From Cryptomeria japonica (taxonomy: Eukaryota; Streptophyta; Pinopsida; Cupressales; Cupressaceae), in NCBI RefSeq assembly GCF_030272615.1, contig NC_081413.1, forward strand, positions 23,252,501-23,316,500: a stretch of DNA of 64,000 nt. The letters run 5' to 3'. Every line of letters starts with the position of its first letter. Positions within the stretch are counted from its first letter, which is position 1. Made by a program: the position numbers and the translations under genes. Under the pieces are notes generated by a model that worked only from the letters and a program-made list of their open reading frames with translations, was not told the origin of the DNA and did no database searches. Below, one piece after another: positions 12,400-24,284 of the stretch.

Positions 12400-14145
12400 T
12401 TATTTTAGTCAAATATTAATATTTAGATTAATGAAATTTACTTAATAAATTATTTATTTATTTATTAAATAATTAGTTGCATTCTCATAAGATAGCAGTT
12501 CAAAGAGATATAATTTGAAAGGCTTTATAAAATCCATATTATGATACATTTCAAATTAGGTCAATAATACTATTATCATTTTTTTTGTTTAATATTGTGC
12601 TAATACAGATGTTATTTAATTTTTTTCATTATTGTATCAAAGCATAGGTAGGGAGAAACTAGATCGAGATCAATCTTAAAAGCAATACATGGGAGTATAA
12701 TAATTATTTTACGTGCATTTTTGTAGCATTTACAATGCTCCAAGGAGACATGAATTTATAGACTTACATTCTCTATAATGACATAATAATATATGAATAA
12801 AACATTTTAGATACCTAACATCTACACTTCCAACCTTCATCCCTCTCACCTTTTCTTAAATGTAATGCAAAGTTTTCTCTAAAACATCAACTATTTAGAT
12901 TCAAAATGAAAGATAGAATCACTGTATTAAATCACATAAGCATCACTATGTCAAATCAACTAAGCACCCCTATGTCAAATAACATAAGCAATTCGAGTTC
13001 TCACATTAGACAATTAGTAAAAGTCAAGTCTCTAGTAGATGATGAAGATGACATAGCTATTATTTTAAAATAATGTTAATTTTAGAATTAATATAGTAGC
13101 TTCTCAAACACTAGACGGTATGATTTTAGCCCTTTTAGCAGCAAAAAAAAGGAACAAATATAGAATATTCAAAAGTTAATTCTCAACATGAGAATGCTCA
13201 TACACATTAGGAAATAGTTAAAAATAAAATTGAATGTTATTACTACATAAAAAGGATCGTAGAGCTTGGACTTGTAGGACACAAGCTAATGATGTTCATA
13301 GCGAAAACACAAGAAAAATCAAATGATGTTAACTTAGCTTATGTTGAAGACTATGTTGAGGATGAGGCCCAGATGGTGTTTGTGTTGAATATTATGTTCT
13401 AAATATACTAGGTATAGATACTTATTTTAAGCCATTGTCATTAGAGGTTGAAGGATTTTCAACAACTCAAATAAGCTTCTCACTCAAATTATGCTTTGTA
13501 TAAGATACACAATTTTTTCCTTTATTCAAATGATGTGACAAAATTGAGTTTATTTTTTGAAGATAGATAGGGCTCTCATGAACTCAATATGGATTGTTTC
13601 CCATATAGTTTAGGAGTCTATGGATCTAGGAAATTATACTCGTTTGAGGATCATGAGACAATTTGATGGAGAAATGGCTTGTTGTTCAATAATTTAGGGG
13701 ATCTACAGTTTGGGAGATTAGATAGGTGATAATCCAAGAACTCAAGAATTCATTTTGAGAGCTACACGTCCTCAAGGATCATTAGGCAACTTGATGGAGT
13801 TATACTTAGTTTAGAATTTATTTCTTCAAAGAATAATCTTCTAAAGTATATTTGTTTATTTTTATTTCCATCAAAATGTTTAGTTGTGTGGAATATAAAC
13901 CTTTGAAGAGGGGTGTTGTAATGTTAAAGTTTACATTAATAAAGTCACTTTAGTGACTTGTTTATTTTTAGTATTATATAATTAGTTACATTTTGTAACT
14001 TAACATTTCAAAAAATTGAATTTGAAAAGCTATATAAAAGTCATATTGTAATGCAATTTTAGATCACTAGTATTAATAATAGTTATTATCATTTTTTTTT
14101 GTTTAATATTGTGTAAATGTAGATATTATTTATTTTTTCATTAAT
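12400..14145 (+). mobile_element. Small non-autonomous Copia remnant (LTR-gag-LTR, no pol)
   Basis: The LTRs are similar. The left copy is about 12400-12632. The right copy is 13914 to about 14145, opening TGTTGTAATGTTAAAG. Both contain AATTAGTTRCATT and ATTATCATTTTTTTTGTTTAATATTGTG. A degenerate methionine-tRNA primer site, TTGTATCAAAGC, directly follows the left LTR. A purine tract, GAAGAGGGG, directly precedes the right one. Inside, near 13235-13330, a broken frame reads like a Copia gag zinc knuckle (HKKD..AWTCRTQAND), followed by an acidic stretch. No protease, integrase or RT motifs remain, so the element is an internally deleted derivative. Left LTR limits are approximate. Confidence 0.55.
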
Positions 14146-15652
14146 ATTACTAACAAATCATTTTTTAACTTTTTATAACAATCTTCCATCTATATACTTG
14201 TATTGTATTATTTAATTTTTAAAATATTTTTTCATATATATTTTAATAAATTTATCTTGTTATTATTTTCATTTAAATAGATGTTAAATATTTATATGAT
14301 TTATTTATGTAAAAAGATTTTAATTCTAAGTTAAAGTAATGATATTCTCCTTTGCAAACCCAAGAAACGACATTCACTTTTACCTTTTAACTATGAAACA
14401 AGTTTGTTAGAGTGGAGGAAAAAGAAAGTACCATTCTCTTTTAATTGAAGAGGATGTTTTAATTTTTTATTTTTTATTTTTAAAATGAATTAAAATAATG
14501 TTCTAATTTTGTTAATGAAAAAGACTATATTAACTTTTGACCTTCTAATTGTGAAAATTGAAAATGTATTACTTTTCTTAATTAAAAATAAATTGCAACT
14601 AATACTTTTATAATATCAAATAATTGTATACATACATAAGTACATAATACATATAATTTAATATTCAATAACTGTATATTTAATTATATCATATTTTTTT
14701 ATGAAAATATATCAGTATATATAGATGTCGGCATCACTGTATTTATGTAATCTGAGATAACGACAAATTGAATAAGCATATATCTAAACTACAAATCTTT
14801 TCCAATTAAACAGCCAGTATAAAAGAATCCAATCCAACAAATTTTACTAGTGACCACAAAAAAATATTGAAAATATAAATTACAAAAGAAAGTTTAGTTC
14901 ATATTTTATTGGTGAAGGAATGCACAAGATTGGTTGGTTTTAATATGTGAGCATCTGAAGAATATCTGAGTAGAAAGAAAGCTAATAAAGATCTTGCTCC
15001 TCCTCAGGCAGAATTTTAGCAGCAGTAAAAATTCAAAATAAAGCACTATATTCAAGATTCTGCCCCTATTCAAGGAATATAATCCACTATTTTTTGGGGG
15101 GAACAAAAGTAACTTTAATTGTTTCTTTTTTTGAATTTGAAGAAAAGTTAGTTTATTATTATCCATAATTTTTATGTCTTACAATTATACATTAATTCAT
15201 GATTTGTTTTGATTTTTCCTTTCTTCGTAAGGCTTATGTTTTCTCTGTCTTCTGGATAGATTAAGAATTATGAACCTTACTACATTTTTGTATATTTAGT
15301 TTTAATTGTGCTGTAATTTTAAAATTGTGGAAGAGCAAGAGTAAGACTAATCTTTTAAAATATTTTTTATTGTTTTATGAGGTTTGATAAGGATTAGTGT
15401 TTGTAAGTAAAACTCTATATCTACTATGAGTCTAGAATTTTTGGGGGGGCTTTGGAGTTGGTTTTTCTTTTCCGTGCATACTCAGAGACATAGTTTCATA
15501 TTTTCTGTTTTTAGATCCTCTGGACTTTTTTGGAAATCTGGGATTTAATGCTGTAAACTTTCATTTGAATCAATATATTAATCTGAGTATGCCTTTTATG
15601 AATTAAAAAAAAAGACTAATCTTTACTCTGTTATTGCTCTTTTATTAAGCAG
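14146..15652. other. AT-rich DNA upstream of a coding exon
   Basis: No coding signal is evident. The 3' end is a pyrimidine-rich tract finishing in AAGCAG at 15651-15652, which reads as a splice acceptor for the exon beginning at 15653. An upstream exon was not identified. The minus-strand ORF at 14906-15166 has no recognisable motif. Confidence 0.45.
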
Positions 15653-16749
15653 GTATCCAAAATAGACAATATGAATGGTCTGAGGAAGGAACTCAAATCA
15701 CTCTCCCAAAATGGAGGAACTGCACCTACTGACACACAAAACAAGAAAGATGATGGAATCTCCAATTTGCAGAGGCTCAACAAGGTTCTTAGAAAGGAAA
15801 AGCAGGAACACAAAGCTACAATTGTGAAGACTCTGAGACATGTGAAGGATCTTGGGAGAAGGCTGAACCAAGAAATCCAAAAGAAAGAAGATGAATTCAG
15901 AGCAGAAGACACCATTTTACAGTTAAAACAACACTTACATATTACATCTCAAGAATTGGAAGCAGCTACAAGATCCCTGTCATTTGGAAACTGTAATGAT
16001 TTGTTACAGTTCAAAGAAAATGTGGAAGATTTCAATGAAATTGAAGAGGAGATTGAAAAACAGATGCTAGAGAAAGAAGATGAGAAGAGGTATAGAAAAG
16101 GATTTTCAGAAAAAGAAGATGAGTTCATAACAATTGTCTCTGTGGAAGATAATATTTCACAGTTGAAAGAGAAAATGGTGGCTATGGAAGCTGAAAAGGA
16201 TGATGAGCTAAGTTATGACAGTGCTCAACTCAAGAAGAAGGTTGTTGATTTGAGTAGAAGTTTAAAAGAGTTGCAGGGAAGACATGAAAATATGGAGGAA
16301 GAAAACAAAGTGATGAAGGCTCAATTATCTGAACTACAAGGTGTTTTGGAAGCAGAAAAATGGGGATTTGATACAGTAACTGCTCTTTATAACAAAAGTA
16401 TTGTTAGTCAGATGATGGAGATGAGTGAGGTATGAAAATGGCAAGCTGATGAAGGCTGTTCATGAGTTGAATATATGTTTGGAAGAGATGCAAGAAACTC
16501 ATAATGAAGTAGTGCAGGAAAATGCAGAGTTTACAAAGAAGAATGGTGAGTTGGGTGAAAAGGTATCGAAGTTGGTGAAAGAAAAGGAAGGAAAGCAAAA
16601 AGTGATAGAATCAATCCTTAGTGACCAGGCTTCTCTAAGAAAATACATTGTCTATCTTTCAAAGGCTCTTGATGAAACAACCCAGAAATACAATGAAGTT
16701 TCAGAAAAAGTTCATGAAATGCTTCAAGAGCAAGAGAATTTTGAGATAT
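15653..16749 (+). pseudogene. Coiled-coil protein exon, interrupted by one frameshift
   Basis: An acceptor-like AAGCAG is followed by an open frame from 15653 that includes Met at 15671. The frame encodes about 255 residues rich in Glu, Lys and Leu with long heptad-like runs (for example LKKKVVDLSRSLKELQGRHE). It closes at 16433-16435. One base out of frame, the same kind of sequence continues for about 108 residues (YENGKLMKAVHELNICLEEM onward) to 16749. A single extra base near 16430 therefore explains the break, although a GAG|GTATGA donor at the same place could also be real. Codon use and composition differ clearly from the surrounding AT-rich DNA. The family is unrecognised; a cytoskeleton-associated or tethering coiled coil is possible. 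It may be a retrogene fragment or an exon of a larger gene. Confidence 0.55.
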
Positions 16750-17595
16750 GATAATAAGTGGTATCTTAGTGATAAGAATGTTTTATGTTCCAGGGAGCTT
16801 ATTCAATTTAAGGCCTACATTTTTCAGGCCTATCTGGTTCAAGGCTTGTAAAAAGAAAGTCATTTTTAATTAGTCTGCTTGTAGAATTTGGGTAGGGGAC
16901 AATCAATAGATGGCCCTTGATTGATAAAATGGGTCTTGGAGGAAAAGAAAAAGGCAAATATATGTAGGCTAGTTGTGTGGGGTATATTTATGGAAGATAA
17001 TTATTAAAATTTTATTTTTTTAAATTAAATTAAATTGGTATGTTATATCTAACTATATATTGTAATAGGAATATTGAATATTTTATTTTGTATGTTTTAA
17101 ATTTAATAAGTGATTGAACTATTTTTCATGTTGAATAATGTGTTAAATGTTTTTAAGAGTTTTTAGGAATAATTATAGACAATGTCATGATTTTTAATAA
17201 ATTAGCTTATATATTTGATTATGTAGGCAATAGTTATTTTCTTGTATCTATTTTGATTGTTTTTAATATTAATATACAATTATGTGTATTTTTTTATCTA
17301 TTAAATAATGTATTAGCTATATTCTTGTTTTATTCTTTTTTTACAATCTGAATTTTTAATGACATCTTAATGCTTCGGTTTTATTTCTTTATATAGATAT
17401 TCTCTAATGTAATATTTTCTTAGGTTAGAGGTCTTTTCTTTTATATTATTGTTTAGTGCACAGTTGTTTTAGTATTAGCACTGGTTACATTATCTATTTA
17501 TTTTTTTGTTAATTTTTTTCTTTTGTGATTATTCAGTCAATTTTTTTTTTTCTCTTACTTCAATTATTTTCTTTTTCTGTTTTTCAACCTTGTTC
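16750..17595. other. AT-rich DNA, no feature seen
   Basis: Homopolymer-rich sequence without coding potential. The T-rich stretch from about 17490 resembles the T-rich stretch at 31920-31995 that precedes the 3' PLE terminus, so the PLE pseudo-LTR may begin in this interval. Confidence 0.4.
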
Positions 17596-17760
17596 TTTGT
17601 ATGTCTCTCCTAGCTAGCTATGCAACACCTTCCCATCTTCTTAAACCATCTATATATAGTCTTCATAGATCTAGAACAAACTATCTTTCTATTTCTTGAT
17701 GGTGATCCTAAATGTTGATGCAAAAAACTACACACAATCAAAATTAAAGCTAAGTGCCAA
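17596..17760 (+). ncRNA. Degenerate hammerhead-like motif in the 5' PLE terminus
   Basis: The stretch TTGATGGTGATCCTAAATGTTGAT (17696-17719), then CAAAAAACTACACACAATCA, matches the stretch at 32131-32190 in its 3' half (AATGTTGAT, CAAAAAA, CACACAATCA). It lacks most of the stem II hairpin that the other copy has. PLE pseudo-LTRs are known to carry hammerhead ribozyme motifs. This copy looks inactive because the hairpin is lost. The call depends on the alignment with the 3' copy. Confidence 0.4.
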
Positions 17761-17789
17761 CTTTAATTAATTTAAATTTCATAAATTTA

Positions 17790-19570
17790 ATTTGCTTCTA
17801 TTACTAGACAATCTCAACTCTTATATCTAAGACTTGATCATGTATTTGAGATTGAGAATGCCATTCGCTCTCTTCCTTGCATCGTGGCTAAAGAATTGAA
17901 GCAAGATTGTGTCATGGCTCTAAGGCTTGCTAAACCGCCTAGGCGCAACATCTCGAAAGCTGAAATACTTGCCTTTAACCATTTTATGAATAACAATGAC
18001 CTTGTCATCTCTAAAGCTGACAAAGGTAATGCTACAGTTATCATGAATAGGGATGACTCTCTCTCAAAAATGCTTGACCTTCTCTCAGACACTAGTAGAT
18101 ATAAAGTCCTCCCCTACAACCCTTGCTCCAAAATTTTGAACAAAGTCAATCTGTTTTATCTAGCTCTTCTTTGGATGATGCTACCAAAAAACATCATTTA
18201 CCCTACTCCTCGCATCTATGGGGTCCCAAAAATTCACAAAGTTGGCATTTCTTTGAGACCCATAGTTGACACCATTGACTCTCCTACTTACAAATTAGCC
18301 TCTTTCCTTGCCAAGTTGATCTCTCCCCTTGTTGGTAAATTTGATTCCTTTGTGAAGGATTACACCCACTTCATCCAATTTATCAAGGACACCAAATTGG
18401 AAAGTGGTGAAATCTTGGTGAGCTTTGATGCAGTACCTCTCTTTACCAAGGTTCCCATTCCTTATTCCATTGAGATTGTTAGGTGCAAGGTTAATGTTGA
18501 GGTCACTTCTTTGGTCGAGTTATGTTTGAGATCTACATTATTTTCCTTCTAAGATGTGATCTACGAGCAATTTGATGGGGTAGCTATGGGCTCCCCCCTT
18601 TCGCTTGTCATAGCCAACCTTTACATGGAGCATTTTGAGGAAATGGCCCTTCTATCTTTTCCCCTTAAACCAAGGTGGTGGAAAAGATACATTGATGAAA
18701 CCAACATTTGTTGGCCGCATGGTCTTGAGAAATTGGAAGAATTCCATGTGCACATCAATAGCTTAGCTTCTTGCATTTCCTTCACTAAGGAGCTCAAGTC
18801 TGATAACCAATTGCCTTCCCTTGATGTCTTGCTCATCAAGAAACCTAATGGTTCTCTCGGTCATCGAGTGTTTCATAAACCCACCCCTACTGACTTGTAC
18901 ATCCATTCCTCTTCCCACCACCACCCTAGCCAAAAATTTGGGATCCTCAAAACTCTATCCTTAAGGGCCCATCATATTTGTGATGATGAGAACTTAAACC
19001 AAGAGCTCTCCCATCTACGCCATGTCTTTAGGTTGACTGCTTATTTGGAAAAACAAATTTTGAGAGCCTTCAGCCAAGTTAAGTCCTACTTCTTGTCCTC
19101 CTCCTATGCCACATCCACCCCTCCTTCTTTGTTGATCCCGAGTGTGTCCCTTCCTTTTGTGGAAGGTATCTCTCACAAAATCTCAAAAATCCTTCTTAAA
19201 AAAGGCCTTCAATGTGCCTTTAAGCCCTTGTTAGCGATAAAAAAATCGAATCCCCCCTCTCAAAGACCCCAAGGATGCCCTTCTAGACTTAGGAGTCTAC
19301 AAGGTAGTTTGTTCTTGTGCTACAACCTACATAGGTGAAATCAGCTGCTCTTTCAACACCAGAATTAAAGAGCATAGTGCTAACATTAGGTATGATCGGG
19401 TTCAAAAGTCTACGCTAATGGAACACTCTTCTTCCACTAAGTATCATATTTTCTTAGAGAACACCCAAAAAAATTTCAAGGAAGAAAACTATTACAAGAG
19501 AAAGCTAAAGGAGGCCATACAAATCTACAACCACCCCACTAACCTTAATCACGATGATGGGTGGAGCTGA
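17790..19570 (+). pseudogene. Penelope-like retroelement polyprotein: reverse transcriptase plus GIY-YIG endonuclease (broken)
   Basis: RT blocks appear in order. These are PPRRNISKAE, ISKADKGNATVIM, YGVPKIHK, RPIVDTIDSPTYKLA, VSFDAVPLFTKVP, GVAMGSPLSLVIANLY and YIDETN. The last block stands where YVDD is expected, so the second catalytic Asp is replaced by Glu. After the RT, from 19292, a GIY-YIG domain reads GVYKVVCSC..TYIGE with a later Arg and Glu, ending in NHPTNLNHDDGWS at 19570. Lesions seen are an in-frame stop at 18550-18552 and a frameshift near 19220-19245, before the endonuclease. The N-terminus is short compared with full PLE proteins, and there is an in-frame stop just upstream. 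PLEs with GIY-YIG move by target-primed reverse transcription. In plants they are known mainly from conifers. Confidence 0.88.
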
Positions 19571-20045
19571 AGCCTCTCTTGACATCCTCTTTTGTATAAC
19601 TTAAATTCCGACTGTCGCTCCCCTCCTTGACTTCTCTCTCCTTCCTTTCACCCCTCCCCCCTTCCCTTTCAGCCCATTCTCCTTTATGTCCTTGTGGTTT
19701 TCTCGTTCTTCTATCTTTCTTCTTTAATGTGGGTGCTTTATCTCGGTTTATTATTTTCATCTTCCTTCTTTGGTTTTGCCATTTATTTTATTTGTTTGTA
19801 TTTCCTATTGCTTCATGTTATTTATTCATTTATTTATTTTATTATATTTTTTTAATTCTTCATTGTTATTTTTTGCTTGTTTGTGTGTTTGTGGGTTTGT
19901 AGGTTTGTTCACACGTGCATATAAGTTTGTTTGTATGTATGTATGTATGTATGTATGTATGTATGTATAGACATATGCATGCATGTATGTTTTTATGTAT
20001 GTATATGAATATAGATATACATGTGCATGTATATACATAGAAATG

Positions 20046-20078
<33 letters not shown>

Positions 20079-20181
20079 GTGGAAAGAAAAGCAAATAAAT
20101 GAAATATAAATAAATAAATAAAAATTAAAAATATATATATAAGTGCAACCATATATATATGGTTGGACTCATTTATATATT

Positions 20182-20247
<66 letters not shown>

Positions 20248-20276
20248 ATATATATATATCTATATATATACATGTA

Positions 20277-20331
<55 letters not shown>

Positions 20332-20376
20332 GTGTATGTACATATACATACATAAATATATACATACATATATACA
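19571..20376 (+). mobile_element. PLE 3' untranslated/pseudo-LTR part with microsatellites, cut by the Tat insertion
   Basis: Downstream of the endonuclease stop lies a pyrimidine-rich leader (19615-19690) and T-rich DNA. A (TATG)n tract follows at about 19929-19970, then TACATA variants, a (CT)n run at about 20185-20238 and (TA)n/(TATG)n to 20376. The same kind of tract resumes at 31532, immediately after the Tat element, which shows that the Tat element landed inside it. ORFs across this interval come from the microsatellites. Confidence 0.7.
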
Positions 20377-21398
20377 TATATACACCTAAAAAATGGTCTG
20401 AAGATAATTAATTAAATAAGCAAGTATTTAATTAATCCCCCTTCCCAATTTAAGTGAATTCATTAGCAATTTGATTAAATTCCCCCATTCATCTACTAAT
20501 TAATAAATCTAAGGATTTATTTAATAGGTTCATTTCAATAGTCCCCTTTAATTCATTCCTTCTAATCCCCTAATTAATTAAAACAAATCAATTTATGAGT
20601 TCTTGAAAGTTGATTAGCCTTTTCCTATTATTTAAATTTTTAAATTTAAATTACCCACATGCCTCCTAACTTCTAACCACCTAACCTAACCTAACCATCC
20701 CCTAGCCTAACCATCCCTCTAACCTAACCCATTCCACCTAACCCTGGGTTTAACTAACCCTATCCTATCTTGCACATCCTAACCTCCTATGGTTTGGATC
20801 TTCTCCCCTTGAGACACATGGCATGTATACCACATGTCTCCTCCCTTGGACAATTGCCCTCTTAGGAGAAAGGCTCCTTTACACTTGTCACCACAGAGAT
20901 GACAAGTGTCCCTCTCTCCAACCTCTTCTCCAACCTCCTCCAGTTTCACCCTTGATATCTTCAGACTCAATCTTGACCGTTGATTCCTGCCACCTCAGCT
21001 TTGGCCTTGGAATTCCTATAAATATCCCCCATTTTAGAGCAATAAGGATCCCTTGCATTCATATTTTTATCATCATTACTATAGGCAATTTTGAATTCAA
21101 TCATCTAGTAATTAGCATTTTGGATTAATCATAGCATTGCATTTCATATCATTTGCATAATCAATCATGATCAAGTAGCTACTCAACTCTTGAGTTGCCA
21201 CTTTGGAGGTCATTGCTCCACTGAGAGCCAATCAATCCAACACCTTCAAGATCCTCAAGAATAGAGGAAAATGGGACAATTCAAGAAAGGCTTATGGTTT
21301 GCATTTTTAATATAGTTTTCAATTAAGCTTTCCATTTATGTTTTATTGTCTCATTCTATGTGTATACCTTTCTTATATACCACATTTTTAACATCACA
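20377..21398 (+). repeat. 5' LTR of the Tat element
   Basis: The LTR pairs with 30516-31531 along its whole length. It begins TATATACACC where the 3' copy has TGTATACACC, so the terminal TG has decayed. It ends CATCACA. CCTAACC repeats occur near 20680-20735 in both copies, and a TATAAATA promoter-like box (CCTATAAATAT) lies near 21017. The primer site begins 5 bp downstream. Confidence 0.9.
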
Positions 21399-21403
21399 TT
21401 AAT

Positions 21404-21420
21404 TGGTGCCCACCGTGGGG
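21404..21420 (+). other. Primer binding site of the Tat element
   Basis: TGGTGCCCACCGTGGGG begins with the TGG expected to pair with the CCA end of a tRNA and lies 5 bp after the LTR. I do not assign the tRNA species. Confidence 0.7.
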
Positions 21421-21599
21421 CCTAGCCCCTTTGATCTTTAACAAGTTTGCTTGTAGGAAATTTCATTGACAGGTTGATTAGCTCTTTAAGTGTGTAGATT
21501 AGCTCTCTTGGGCTCCCGAATTGTGTTCTTGGTCTCTATTGTAGCATCCCAACATCTCAAATGGTGTTTATGGGAGACTTTTCAACTCTATTTTTATGT

Positions 21600-21835
21600 T
21601 TTTCTTTGTTTTAGCGTTTTCAGTCTGTACCTTAGCATTTTTGGTATGTTCTGTAGCATTTCTGGTATATTTTATAGCATTTTCAATCAGTTTAATAGCA
21701 TTTTTGGTGTGTAGAATAGCATTTCTGGTGTGCAGAGTAGCGTTTCTGGAGTGCAGAGTAGCGTTTTGGGTCCATTTGGTAGCGTTCTTGGCACATATGA
21801 TGGTGTTCTTGGTCAATTTGATGACGTTTTCAATT
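21600..21835. repeat. 21-bp tandem repeat, set 1 (Tat leader)
   Basis: About eleven units of 21 bp of the form TAGCATTTCTGGTGTGYARAG. On the minus strand this appears as a 7-residue repeat with Asn-Ala every seven positions. It lies in the untranslated leader and is not a protein gene. The same unit type recurs at 24290-24660. Confidence 0.85.
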
Positions 21836-21839
21836 TTTT

Positions 21840-22855
21840 ATTGATTTTGCAAATGTTGTATTTTGCATTCCTTATTTCTTCTTTTGGACTGTCATTTTCC
21901 TGAACCTAATTTGCAGATTATTTGTTTTGTAGGTACTTATTTCATTGTGAAAGACTAGAGTCATAAACTATTTCACCATCAAAGAATGCAATATAAACTA
22001 CTAACTTTGTTTGCAGCCACAGGATTTTGCACTTATTTTTGTTAAACTAGGCACATAGACTAATTACAATGGAAATGAACAAACATGTCTTATGTGTTTT
22101 GATGATAGGCGAGTATGCTCTCACCTTTCTTAGGTGATCAAAAAGCCAAAATCATCTTTTTCTTTCAATGGTGCATATCTTTAGCCAGTCTTCCCTCTCG
22201 AGGAGCTTATAAGGCCAAAGCCATTAAGGCTGGTGAGAAGGGAATGACCCAAGTGGGAACGGCTAATGCCAAGTACTCCAACTCACTATAAACTAAACAT
22301 GATTTGATGAAAATCAAGTCAAGGACAGTGCTCAGGAATATCTCTCCTTCGTACCTTCGGGTATATCAAACCTTGGTTTTCAAGGCTGGGAGACCTCTTA
22401 ATTTAGTTTATACCCCGACGTGCTGAATGGATCCCTTACTAGTTCCAATTAAAATTAGAAGCTTCCTTATTTACCTCCAAACATTATTAAATTCTTAGTG
22501 TAGGGAGGGGGAAGAATCTCTCCTTAAGATACTCACCATATGTCCCTCTTGAGAGTATGTGTGAACTCCCTTTTTGAGACCTTATTGCTGGGCTCATAAT
22601 GGGACTCCACTAGCTCTCACAAAGGCAAAAACACGGGCACCCTTTTGGGGGTGACAAGGTTGTTTGAGCTAACAGGGTACCAAGTGTGGGCTAAGAACTA
22701 ATAATGAAGCCAATCTCCTTAAGATAGACAGAATGATGTGTTTTCAATTGTTCAAAACCCATGAAAACTTGGGCTTTCTTTAAAGCTTCTTGAACATACA
22801 CTTTATGTGTCCTTTGGGACAAAAATACAATCTGAATTTTGTGTTTGTAATTCAA
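21840..22855. other. Tat element leader without recognisable gene
   Basis: This is the internal untranslated region between two repeat sets. Short phrases such as CTCTCGAGGAGCTTATAAGGCC are unique here. No gag start is visible. Confidence 0.5.
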
Positions 22856-23805
22856 GTCAAGATATCATCCATTGAAATACAACAAAAATTGCAAACTCAA
22901 ACCTCAAATTGTCAAATTTACAAGTTTCACAACAAATTAGCTCTTTCGGTCCAAACAGTCGCACATACGATTCAAACAGTCACACATACGGTCCAAACAG
23001 TTGTACATATGGTCCAAATAGTCACACCTATGGTCCAAACAGTTGCACCTACAGTCCAAATAGACACACTTTTAGTCAAGTCAAGATATCATCCATTGAA
23101 ATACAACAAAAATTGCAAACTCAAACCTCAAATTGTCAAATTTACAAGTTTCACAACATATTAGCTCTTTTGGTCCAAACAGTAGCACATACAGTTCAAA
23201 TAGTTGCACATACGGTTCAAACAGTCACACCTATGGTCCAAACAGTCACACATACGGTCCAAATAGTCGCACCTACGGTCCAAATAGTCGCACCTACAGT
23301 CCAAACAGTCGCACTTTCAGTCCACTCAAGATATCATCCATTGAAATACAACAAAAATTGCAAACTCAAACCTCAAATTGTCAAATTTACAATTTTCACA
23401 TCAGATTAACTCTTTCGGTCCAAATAGTCGCACATACGGTTCAAACAGTCGCACCTACAGTTCAAACAATCGCACCTATGGTCCAAACAGTTTCACATAT
23501 GGTCCAAACAATCGCACATACGGTCCAAATAGTCGCACCTACAATCCAAACAGTCGCACTTTCAGTCTAGTCAAGATATCATCCATTGAAATACAAATAA
23601 AATTGCAAACTCAAACCTCAAATTGTCAAATTTACAAGTTTCACATTAGATTAGCTCTTTCAGTCTAAACAGTCGCACATACGGTCCAAACAGTCGCACA
23701 TACGGTTCAAACAGTCACACCTACGGTCCAAATAGTTGCACCTACGTTCCGAACAGTCACACCTATGGTCCAAACAGTTGCACCTATGGTCCAAACAATC
23801 ACTCT
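22856..23805. repeat. Higher-order repeat: 245-bp units made of a unique part plus 21-bp units
   Basis: GATATCATCCATTGAAATAC starts at 22861, 23085, 23330 and 23575, giving spacings of 224, 245 and 245 bp. Each unit has about 100 bp of non-repeated sequence followed by six or seven 21-mers of the form GGTCCAAACAGTCGCACATAC. The first unit is shorter by exactly 21 bp, which is one 21-mer. Overlapping ORFs of 96-166 aa are by-products of a repeat whose length is divisible by three. Confidence 0.9.
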
Positions 23806-24125
23806 TCTGGTCTAAACGTCAACTCTCTTGGTATGAATGTTAGCTTTTTCATATCTCAACATTAACTCTCCAAGGTTGAGCTTGCTAGGTATAAGCATCG
23901 ATTTTCTTAGTCTACACATCAACTCTTGGAGTCAAAATAACCATTATCTAAGTTCTAACATCACTAGTTTAAGCTTCAGAGTTCTTGGTCTAGAGGTCGA
24001 CACTCTTGATCTAAACATCAGTTCTCTTGGTCTAAACGTCAGCTCTTACGGTCCAAATGTTAGCTCTCTTGGTCTAAACGTTAGCTCTTTTGGGTCGAAT
24101 GTCAAATTGCTCATGTTTCAACACT
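23806..24125. repeat. 21-bp tandem repeat, set 3
   Basis: Units of 21 bp of the form CTTGGTCTAAACGTCAGCTCT, clearest at 23996-24110, with diverged units before. The translated pattern is GLNVSSL repeated every seven residues. Confidence 0.7.
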
Positions 24126-24284
24126 AGATCTCCTAGTATGTGCTTGCTAGGTCTAAATTTCAGTTATCTAAGTCTAAAAATCAAAAAGTTAGGTCAAAAC
24201 AACAATCTCCTAATTTCAAACACCCAATTTATTGAGTCCAAACATCATTGTTTTAAACTTTAGAGTCACTACACTACAGAATAG

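Noticed and set aside
20680-20735. CCTAACC repeats as an interstitial telomere
   Set aside because: The same repeats lie at the homologous place in the 3' LTR (30810-30870), so they are part of the Tat LTR.
22790-23668. Four ORFs of 96-166 aa with repeated QTVAHT motif as a repeat protein
   Set aside because: The repeat length is divisible by three, so all frames tend to stay open. The region is the untranslated leader of the Tat element and neighbouring units use different frames.
22856-23805. CRISPR-like array of repeats and spacers
   Set aside because: The intervals are diverged copies of the same 21-mer, not unique spacers, and the context is a plant retrotransposon.
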